Program-made: the position numbers and the translations under genes
The notes under the pieces: model-generated
Database searches by the model: none
Told to the model about the DNA's origin: nothing
Seen by the model: only the letters and a program-made list of their open reading frames with translations
DNA from: Heterobasidion occidentale
Taxonomy: Eukaryota > Basidiomycota > Agaricomycetes > Russulales > Bondarzewiaceae
DNA length: 64,000 bases
Direction of reading: 5' to 3'
Assembly: GCA_039111635.1 (NCBI GenBank)
Contig: JBCAQO010000007.1
Coordinates: forward strand, 744,001-808,000
Part shown: in pieces, positions 22,666-29,854 of the stretch
Layout of the letters: each line of letters begins with the position of its first letter
Position numbering within the stretch: position 1 is the first letter of the stretch

Positions 22666-24370
22666 CTATACAAGTCTTCGGCGCTTGGCGGGTGCACCGA
22701 TGGTAGGGGCGGGTCTCCTCAGATGGACTTCGTCGAACGTGGGGATGCTCCGAGCGGGGTATCCGGTCCAGTTAGCGGTGTCGATCAAGTGGTCTAACGC
22801 CTGCTTGTGGTACCCGTATTCCTCAGCCGTCCTATCCATCTGTAGACGAAGGCGCCGGGACTGCATGCGATGCCTATCGTAGTCTTGAAGAAAGCCGCGC
22901 GCCGTAACGTCCGTTCTTTGGCGAATGCCCGTGATTGGACATCCCACGACGAGATGGCCGGCGCGTCCGCATTCCCAGCAGGTACGAGTGGAGGGGTTGG
23001 TGGGTGGAGAAGGCGGGAGAGCCAGAGGGTTAGGCCAAACATTTTCTGAGTCCATGTGTTAAGACCCGGTCTTCACACGTGATGTGCCAGGAGGCTCCTG
23101 AGTCACTGAGGGACGTGCCAAATCCAAGTACGTCCGATAAAGGCACCAGCGGCTACTTGAGTGCGTAATTCGGGATGTACAAGAGATTCGTGATGGTATC
23201 GCGTTTCCAGGAATGCACAAAGGTTTTCCCACAGGTGTGCGGGTACGACCTGATGCGGACCTGGATGGCAGTAGATATGCTGCCCACTAAAGTCGAGATA
23301 GAATACCGCTAGTCCTGTGTAGAACTCAGCCAGTATTGAGATGACGACTGAGTGGTTGAGGATGATGATAGAGAGAAGCGCAGGGCAAGTTAAACCGATG
23401 CTCAAGCAGATGTTCTATTTGACAATCAAGAGTCTGGCCTATTGGCAAAGACTATGATGTAGCAGAGGTATGGCTAGTACCAAAGGTCAAGAGTAAGAAC
23501 AGGTGGGGAGTAACAAAGGTGAACGAGCTGGCGATACAGGTATCTGGCTCGTTCTATATATACGCGATCCGCTTTAGGGCAAGATCTACAGAAGGTCTGT
23601 GCTCAAGGCACCAAATAGAAGCAAAACGATCAACGATCGGAGTGATGTAATCTATGATGCGATCAGAGAAGCATGATGCAATCAATGATGTCAGTGATGT
23701 AACTGATCGTTAACCCAGGAACGAAAGATAAGATAAGATAACTCAATGTCTGTTGGTGAAGTCATGGAGTCGGTCACTGGGTATAGGTCATATCCGTTTG
23801 GTCATAGACCGCATGTCATATGATCAGGTGATCATATATCATGTGTTATGAGCCGGCTCTTAACACCATGGCGTCGGCAGGCCATCCCTCTTCAGTTGCG
23901 ACAGGAATGTCCGGCGACTGGGGGGAGGTTTCGTTGACAACGATAGGATGGGTGAGGTTGTCGCCGAGTAAGGGGGGGGATGGGGACACAGCAGGGGGTG
24001 ATGGGGGTGGTACCGGTAACGGCTGAAGTACCTGGCGATCCCGGACGACTTGTTCGGGGTCGTAAGGGGGACTGGTGGGCCACATGGATTCCGTGGTTTC
24101 TTCATCGGTGGGTCAAAAGAGTCGGGCGACCGGGAGGACTGGTTCCGTGATTGCCGGAGGATCGACGACCATGGGTTCTTCGACGTCGACCTGGTGAAAA
24201 CCTTGTTCTTGTATATCCGGCTTGGTCATAACCCAGGGCCTGACGTTATCTTCCGGGACACTTCTGCTTGACCAGTAGCTTGCGACGGGGTGAACTCCGC
24301 GACTGTTCAGGGGGAAGGAGTGAGTCGGCAAGAGTCCCTTAGGAACGTACTCCTCTATCTCTAGACGCGC
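22666..24370 (-). pseudogene. Element A accessory ORF 4: Pro-rich protein with a C-terminal CCHC zinc knuckle, interrupted
   Basis: The frame runs from ~24370 (LNGARLEIEEYVPKG) through a TGA at ~24110, then a Pro-rich stretch to 23866, where LTR-C is inserted. Across the insertion the frame rejoins exactly (PADA then MDSENVW), and it ends RRRLV with a stop at 22666, only 11 nt from the 3' LTR. The last part has CWECGRAGHLVVGC, a CX2CX4HX4C knuckle like those of Gag nucleocapsids, and a helical tail. This is a second knuckle besides the one in gag, so the ORF may bind RNA. It could be the continuation of ORF 3 by a frame change or splice near 24375 (TTCTATTTTACAG looks like an acceptor). Confidence 0.6.
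23057..23865 (-). mobile_element. Solo LTR of a third family (LTR-C), 809 bp
   Basis: The ends are TGTTAAGA...TTAACA, with target duplication CCATG (23052-23056 and 23866-23870). Orientation is set by TATATATAG (23554-23562) followed 33 nt later by AGCTCGTTCACC (start at 23529), the same start/primer motif as LTR-A. A frame ending at 23103 is related to the LTR-A internal ORF. It is inserted in element A accessory ORF 4. No internal element sequence remains, so it arose by LTR-LTR recombination. Confidence 0.85.
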
Positions 24371-24374
24371 CCCA

Positions 24375-25091
24375 TTAAGTCCTGTAAAATAGAACCAGCG
24401 GATTGTTCTCCTTGTACCTGATCCGAGCCAGAGTTTCGAGCCAAGCCACGATGGTGTGCGTCTGGAGGAGGACGGAACTGCTGCCGAAGATGCCTCCTAG
24501 CCGGAAGTTAATCATGTCGTTGCGGATGGCGGGGAGATTGATCAGCCCTTTCATGCGGTAGGAGGTGACGGTGATGTTGGCGAGGAGGATAGCTTGGGTT
24601 TGGTTGAGTGGTCCAGAGAATACTTGATAGCATTGGGCCCAAACCGCTTGCTGTAAATAAAAAAGGAAGGCACGAGGGTTCTTCAAACCGGGCTGGTTCA
24701 GAATGATGGGGGCCTCGTCCTCAGCGAGTGTGAGGTGGTAGACACTGTTATTGGTCTTCAGGTCTTGGTAGAGGTGGAGGTCATGAAGGGGGTTGGGTAG
24801 GGCGCGGATGCGGATACGAGGGTTTTCGTTGTGCACTGCGAAAGCCAATGATGGGACGACAATGTGGGGGTTCGGCATTTCAGCCGGGAAGCGGGGAATG
24901 ACAAATTCGGTGAGGGGGTCGGCGACATGGACGCCTTCCGAGGGGATGTAGTCCTCGCTGTCGTAGTCCGAGTCCGTGTCGTCAACGAGCGTGGGGGTGG
25001 TAGTGGGAGGGGTGACGGTGCGGAGGATGAAGGGATTGGGGGACGGGTGTTGGAAGCGTGAGGGGAGGTGGTAGCGGAAGTCATTCTGATG
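24375..25091 (-). CDS. Element A accessory ORF 3
   Basis: An open frame of 238 codons follows two adjacent stops (25092-25097). It has no ATG until MPNPHIVV at 24878; an ATG at 25084 lies in an overlapping frame. The N-terminal part is acidic (DDTDSDYDSEDY). The part after 24880 reads like a folded domain, with hydrophobic/polar alternation and segments YHLTLAEDEAP and FLFYLQQAVWAQCYQ. It resembles no retroelement protein I know by name. Lying directly before a CCHC-containing frame, it could be the body of a Gag-like protein (inference). Confidence 0.5.
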   Translation of the reverse strand, partial: HQNDFRYHLPSRFQHPSPNPFILRTVTPPTTTPTLVDDTDSDYDSEDYIPSEGVHVADPLTEFVIPRFPAEMPNPHIVVPSLAFAVHNENPRIRIRALPNPLHDLHLYQDLKTNNSVYHLTLAEDEAPIILNQPGLKNPRAFLFYLQQAVWAQCYQVFSGPLNQTQAILLANITVTSYRMKGLINLPAIRNDMINFRLGGIFGSSSVLLQTHTIVAWLETLARIRYKENNPLVLFYRT

Positions 25092-25202
25092 TTACTAAGA
25101 ATATAGCGGGGGGAGTGAGCTAAGAAGAGGTGTGCAGGGGCAAGTGACATTCAATGGTAGCTGGGATGCTGAGGAACGTTTTTGTCCGATGCAGGGTGTC
25201 TT

Positions 25203-25421
25203 TTATACAACGGAGGAGATGCCAATGGTGGCAGCGGCGTGGAGGGATCCCAGGACAAGGGCGATGGCGATGGAGACAGCGGTGAGAGCAAGAGTCGCGA
25301 CGACGGTATAAACGGCTACTGTGGATAGAGTGGGGTCGAAAGGGGTCATAGTCGTTTGCCTGGCCATGCCAATCCTCGGTTGGTCTGCTTTTGTAGCTCC
25401 TGGTATGCTTGAGTCCGCCAA
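25203..25421 (-). CDS. Element A accessory ORF 2: small protein with one membrane segment
   Basis: The frame follows the stop of the 99-aa ORF without a gap. The first ATG gives about 54 aa (MARQTTMTPFDP...), with one long hydrophobic stretch (STVAVYTVVATLALTAVSIA and onward) typical of a transmembrane helix. It lies downstream of pol, where retroviruses carry env. No cleavage site or glycosylation pattern supports a real envelope protein. The short length makes chance possible, but the hydrophobic run is striking among Lys/Glu-rich neighbours. Confidence 0.4.
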   Translation of the reverse strand: MADSSIPGATKADQPRIGMARQTTMTPFDPTLSTVAVYTVVATLALTAVSIAIALVLGSLHAAATIGISSVV

Positions 25422-25721
25422 TTAGAGTTGTCCGATCGCTTCTGCTGCAGCTTTGATCGAGACGAATCTATATTGGGCTTCTTTGGCTGCGCTTCTCGAT
25501 CGTTGATCGCCGGTGGTGGCACTTTTGATCGAGGTACCAGGGGCGGCCTTTAGCTGCGTCATTCGTTTGTTGATTTCTTCCATGATCTGGGGGATAGCTA
25601 ATCCTGTGGCGAGAAGCTTCTTTCCGATCAGATGCTTCTCGAGCTTCTTTCTGATTTGATCTTCTTCGGCTACTCTGTTGAGTTCTAATTCGATCACCAG
25701 GGCCAGAATGGAGGCTTCCAT
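25422..25721 (-). CDS. Element A accessory ORF 1: 99-aa helical protein overlapping the end of pol
   Basis: ATG at 25721 opens a frame overlapping the last ~250 nt of the integrase ORF in another phase. The product is rich in Leu, Glu and Lys (LELNRVAEEDQIRKKLEKHL) and likely helical. The pol frame after the chromodomain (25468-~25740) is Arg/Ser/Gln-rich and looks like a shadow, suggesting this ORF is the real coding frame there. Element B also has a helical accessory ORF just after its chromodomain. Confidence 0.5.
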   Translation of the reverse strand: MEASILALVIELELNRVAEEDQIRKKLEKHLIGKKLLATGLAIPQIMEEINKRMTQLKAAPGTSIKSATTGDQRSRSAAKEAQYRFVSIKAAAEAIGQL

Positions 25722-27426
25722 TCTTTGACTGCCGAGGGTGCTGGCGGTAGAAGTCCTGTATGGCTTCTTGTGCGTTAGTGACGTTTGCCGCGGCTTCCCA
25801 AGAGTTGTCCGATTCCGGGTAGCCCTTCCATTTGATCAGGTACTGCAGGATCTTCCATCGTCCGAAGCGCCTAGCTCCGACAATGGCTTCGACTTCGAAT
25901 TCTTCTTGCCCTTCGATCAGGTCCGGAGCCGGTTTAGGGTAGTTCGGGCCATAGACTTCGTTTTCCTTGTAGGGCGTGAGTCGACTAGCATGGAAGACGT
26001 CGTGAATGCGCTTCCAGCTGTTGGGCAGTTTCAACCTGAAGTTGACATTTCCTATGGTGTCAGTGATTTCGAATGGCCCAAAGCGTTTGGGTCTCAGTTT
26101 CTCTAATGGGTGATCGGTGTGGATGTTCTTCCCATCAAGCCATACTTGGTCTCCTTTCTTGAAAGGCAGCAGGTCCGTTCCAAAACGGTCGTGCTGGATC
26201 CTCATGGCTTCGGCTGCTATTTCGAGGCTGGCTTGTGCTTCCTTCCTAGCATGTTGCAGAGCTTTGAGGCGAGCGTCGGCGGTGGGGACATTCGTGTTTC
26301 CGATGATGGCTGGGTAAGCCCGTGGTTGATATCCGTGGAGAAGTTCAAAGGGTGACTTCTGCGTGGCTGAGTGCTGATGGGTGTTGTGGGCGTATTCCGC
26401 GTAGGGGATTAGTCTGGCCCAATCGTCCTGTGAAGAGCTGCAAAATGCTCTTAGGTATTGTTCCAATTCCTGATTCATTCGTTCAGTAGCGCCATCCGTC
26501 TGTGGGTGATAGGCTGTGCTTAAAGCGGATTTGATTCCTAATTCTTTGAGCAGGGCTTGCGCTACTTTTGAAGCGAATTGAGTTCCTCTATCCGATATGA
26601 TTTTATCTGGCAATCCATAGCGTCTCCAGGTGTTTTCTAGCAAGATTTTGGCCGTTCCATCCGAGTCGATGGTTTTCAGGCATGGAGTTATTACTGCCGT
26701 TTTGGTGAATCGATTGGTTACTACATGTAGCGAGTCATATCCGTTTGATTCTGGTAGATCTGTAATAAAATCCATGGTTATTGTTCCGAAGGGTCGATCT
26801 GGGATTTCTGTTGGTTGCAATGGTACCATGGTAGGATGTGTGTCGTTCTTGGTGGATTGACAGATGGCGCATCTTTCCACATATTGGTGAACTGTGTTTG
26901 ATATTCCTGGCCAAGTAAATTCTTGTCCGACTAAGGCTAGAGTTCCCCTTTGTCCTGGATGTCCTGCTGCTAGATTGTCATGGTTTAGTTTGATGATATC
27001 TTGACGAAGTTGTTCGTTCCGGGGGACATATATCTTTCCTCGGTGAAGGACCAATCCTTCTTCGTTCCATTCTTGTAAACCTTTCTTCATGTTTCGAGGT
27101 CCTAAGGTTTTAATCTTGGCTAAGGTTTCTAATAGCCATTCGTCTTTCCTGTTTTCTTCGATGATTCGTTTCCGGAGGTCGTCGTCTATTATGGTAACGC
27201 CTCCTCGTCCAGTTGCCCTAATATGAAGTATTTGATAAGGGTCCCAACTGTTGTCTGTATTGATGGCATTGATTTCTGCAAAAGGTCTTCGGATCTTTTC
27301 TGTGTTATTGAAAAGTTTGGGCTCCAAGAGTGTTTTGCCTGAATTGTCAAATTCCACCCCCTTTTTATGGTCTGGACGCCGTGACAGACCGTCGGATTTA
27401 TTAGTGACTCCTGCCTTGTGCGTCAA
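25468..27426 (-). CDS. Element A pol, C-terminal part: integrase with chromodomain
   Basis: A 652-codon frame without interruption. It starts at the end of RNase H (KSDGLSRRPDH), followed by an HHCC zinc-binding region (NHDNLAAGH...CAICQSTK). The catalytic core has TMDFITDLP, SDRGTQFA and a Glu in TDGATERMNQ (D,D-35-E type). A C-terminal GPY/F-like module (GPFEITDTIG) is followed by a chromodomain (FEVEAIVGARR...YLIKWKGYPESDNSWE). Chromodomains direct integration to chosen chromatin. The last ~90 codons overlap accessory ORF 1 and are probably not functional protein. Confidence 0.88.
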   Translation of the reverse strand: MTHKAGVTNKSDGLSRRPDHKKGVEFDNSGKTLLEPKLFNNTEKIRRPFAEINAINTDNSWDPYQILHIRATGRGGVTIIDDDLRKRIIEENRKDEWLLETLAKIKTLGPRNMKKGLQEWNEEGLVLHRGKIYVPRNEQLRQDIIKLNHDNLAAGHPGQRGTLALVGQEFTWPGISNTVHQYVERCAICQSTKNDTHPTMVPLQPTEIPDRPFGTITMDFITDLPESNGYDSLHVVTNRFTKTAVITPCLKTIDSDGTAKILLENTWRRYGLPDKIISDRGTQFASKVAQALLKELGIKSALSTAYHPQTDGATERMNQELEQYLRAFCSSSQDDWARLIPYAEYAHNTHQHSATQKSPFELLHGYQPRAYPAIIGNTNVPTADARLKALQHARKEAQASLEIAAEAMRIQHDRFGTDLLPFKKGDQVWLDGKNIHTDHPLEKLRPKRFGPFEITDTIGNVNFRLKLPNSWKRIHDVFHASRLTPYKENEVYGPNYPKPAPDLIEGQEEFEVEAIVGARRFGRWKILQYLIKWKGYPESDNSWEAAANVTNAQEAIQDFYRQHPRQSKNGSLHSGPGDRIRTQQSSRRRSNQKEAREASDRKEASRHRISYPPDHGRNQQTNDAAKGRPWYLDQKCHHRRSTIEKRSQRSPI

Positions 27427-28446
27427 CTTGTAGTCGAAACGCGAGAGGTAGAGTGACCATCGTGCTTGTCGACGGTTTAGTTTCTGGCTTGAACGGAACC
27501 ATTCGAGGTTCTTGTGGTCCGTCTAGACGTCTACCGGGTGGTCGGCGCCCTCCAAATAGTGTCGCCAAGCTTCAAAAGCTCGAACGACCGCCAGCAACTC
27601 TTTATCATAGATTGGGTAGTTGCGTTCTGTTGGTGAGAGCGACTTGGAAATATAAGCACATGGGTGCCATTTTCCGTCTTTGGCGACTTGTGATAAAACT
27701 GCTCCGGTGGCAAAGTCGGAAGCGTCGCATTCAATGTGAAACGGGTTCCTTGTATCTGGCATAACGAGCACCGGAGATTCTGTAAATATTCGTTTTAGCG
27801 TTTTGAAACGCTTCTTCGCATGCTGGTGTCCAATCCCAGGTGCGTTCCTTCTGTGTTAGCTCAAATAGCGGACGTGCTATTTTTGAGTAATCTTTGATAA
27901 ACCTGCGATAAAAGTTGCAAAAACCTAAAAATGATTGCACTTCTTTGACTTTTCCAGAGTTGGCCAGTCCATAATGCCGGCCACTTTAATCGGGTCCATT
28001 TCTAGATGTCCGTGTGATATAACATATCCAAGATAGTCGATTTTTTTTTGTGGAAGTGGCACTTCGATGGTTGTAAGTACAGATCGTTGTCCTGTAAGAT
28101 CTGTAAAACCTTTCGAACTGTCTTGATGGTCGTCCATTGTTTTAGAGAATACTAGGATGTCGTCCATATAGATTGCCACAATTCCGGCGTAGATTAGGTC
28201 TTTGAAGAGGGCGTTCATCATAGTTTGGAATGTTGCCGGCGAGTTGGTTAATCCAAAGAACATCACCAGAGGTTCGTACATTCCTAAATTGGTGACGAAC
28301 GCGGCCAGTTTCTCGCTTCCTTCCTTCATGCGTACGTTGTTATATCCTGTATCAACATCCATCAGTGAAAAGTATACGGCTTCGGCCACAGAAGTCCAGT
28401 AATTCTTGAATGATCGGCAAAGGTACTTGTTCTTGATTGTTTTCAT
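27427..28446 (-). pseudogene. Element A pol, middle part: RT palm and RNase H, frameshifted
   Basis: The RT palm has YFSLMDVDTGYNNVRM, FFGLTNSPATFQ and the catalytic YMDDILVF. Connection and RNase H follow in pieces ([12 protein letters not shown], 27731-27940; [16 protein letters not shown], 27523-27771). At least three phase changes occur: before 28446, in the thumb near 28090, and around 27930 and 27530. The domain order is that of Ty3/Gypsy. Activity is unlikely without correction of the frame. Confidence 0.8.
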
Positions 28447-28464
28447 TGAGTTTGCGATAATCCA

Positions 28465-29823
28465 TTACTGGTCGTATTTTCCCATTCTTTTTCTAGAGAA
28501 GATTGGGGATGCCATGTGCGTTTTGGATTCTCTGATGAATCCTTTCTGGAGGTTTTCGTCTATGAATTTCTTGAGTTCCACTTGCTCTCCAGGGCTAAGA
28601 CTGTATAGCTTGGGTTTGAGTGAGTGATCCATTCCTTCCTTGATCTCTATTTTGTGATCCCAAGGTCGAGAGAGCGGTAGCTGTCCCTTTGGTCGACCTT
28701 CAAAAACCTTCCTATAATTCCAGTATTCTTTCGGCACTATTTCTTCGAAGGATAGTTCGGGTTTCCCTTTGGCGGCTTCTTCTGGCAGTCTTTGCGAGTT
28801 GGTGTGCTTTGTTTGTTTTCCTGTTGGTGCTTTGGCAGGTTTGCTTCCTTGAGCCGGTGTGTTGGCGTATGGAAGTTCCGTGGTTTCGACGCGATGTATA
28901 TCGACGCCTTCTTCGGAGTCGTTGTATAATTCCAGTGCCTGTAATGTTCCTGTATCCAGGCATCTAACGAGATAGACTCCGTCTTCTTCAAGATCCTTGG
29001 AGGGAAGTGCCGGAAGTCCGTCACCGTCCTCCGAAATGTCTTCTTCAGCCCATGTCGGAACCTTATAATTTCTGGTTCGGGCCTTCAGACGTTCGGCATT
29101 CAACCTTCGAGTTGTGAACTCCGGACTTGTAGGTATTGTCCGCGGATGTGGTACTGTGGTGTTTCCCACTTTCCGGCCTGGTACTGCTTTTCCCGGCTTT
29201 TGCACTGGTATTGAGTAGTCACCCGTTTGCGGTACTGTTTCCATGCGCCGTATGCTTGGTTTAGGACGTCCTGGTTTTCTTGTAGCTCTTCTAGCTTTTA
29301 CCGGTCCTCCTTTTATTTGGCAGGAGGGCGGGCATCTGGTAAAGTGTAGCCCGTAGGCATGCCAGTCGACTTCTGGGTTATGTTCTAATAACCAGTCGGT
29401 TCCTAAAATGACGTCCTCTTTTCCTATTTCCGCAATATAGAATCTTGCTGATTCTGTATGCGACCCCCCTTTTTCGCCTAGGACCTGTAATTTGAGGTTG
29501 GCAAATCGTGTAATAGGTCCTCCCTTGAACTCGGTGTTCTGGACCGTACTGACTGGGATAGGGGTGGGGGTTTTGTGTGTAGTGATTCGATGCGCTTCTA
29601 CGAAGCGAGGGTGCATGAATATTCCAGTGGCTCCACTGTCCACTAGTGCCTGTGTAGCAGCTTTTCTATTCTTGCCTATGAGCATTGTCTCGAGTCGGAG
29701 GGATGGTGCACCATGTGATTTCATTTCCGAAAGATACAATACATCTGGATGTCCGTGCTCTTGGTCAGCATCTTTACTGGCCAGAGGAGCGTACCGATTT
29801 CCTGCAAGAATCCTACTCTCCAC
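28465..29823 (-). CDS. Element A pol, N-terminal part: aspartic protease and start of RT
   Basis: The protease has the canonical catalytic loop ALVDSGATGIFM and the flap/core segment VILGTDWLLEHNPEVDW. A linker rich in Lys and Pro follows, then the start of RT (PKEYWNYRKVFEGRP...LPLSRPWDHKIEI...SLKPKLYSLSPGEQVEL...HMASPIF). The frame then runs out at 28465 through a frameshift. The ORF lies in the -1 frame relative to gag and is open back to the gag stop, so it is made as Gag-Pol. Confidence 0.85.
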   Translation of the reverse strand: MESRILAGNRYAPLASKDADQEHGHPDVLYLSEMKSHGAPSLRLETMLIGKNRKAATQALVDSGATGIFMHPRFVEAHRITTHKTPTPIPVSTVQNTEFKGGPITRFANLKLQVLGEKGGSHTESARFYIAEIGKEDVILGTDWLLEHNPEVDWHAYGLHFTRCPPSCQIKGGPVKARRATRKPGRPKPSIRRMETVPQTGDYSIPVQKPGKAVPGRKVGNTTVPHPRTIPTSPEFTTRRLNAERLKARTRNYKVPTWAEEDISEDGDGLPALPSKDLEEDGVYLVRCLDTGTLQALELYNDSEEGVDIHRVETTELPYANTPAQGSKPAKAPTGKQTKHTNSQRLPEEAAKGKPELSFEEIVPKEYWNYRKVFEGRPKGQLPLSRPWDHKIEIKEGMDHSLKPKLYSLSPGEQVELKKFIDENLQKGFIRESKTHMASPIFSRKRMGKYDQ

Positions 29824-29845
29824 ATCCGCTGCCGATGGGAGAGGC

Positions 29846-29854
29846 TTTAAAAAT
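29846..29854 (-). promoter_or_regulatory. Putative -1 frameshift site between gag and pol of element A
   Basis: Gag ends AAG AAT TTT TAA. The five-T run just before the stop lets the Phe tRNA slip back one base onto an identical UUU codon, after which the pol frame (TTA AAG CCT) is open. No downstream pseudoknot was modelled. Confidence 0.55.

Noticed and set aside
25203..25421. Envelope glycoprotein gene of element A
   Set aside because: Only one hydrophobic segment in a very short frame; no signal peptide, cleavage site or surface domain.
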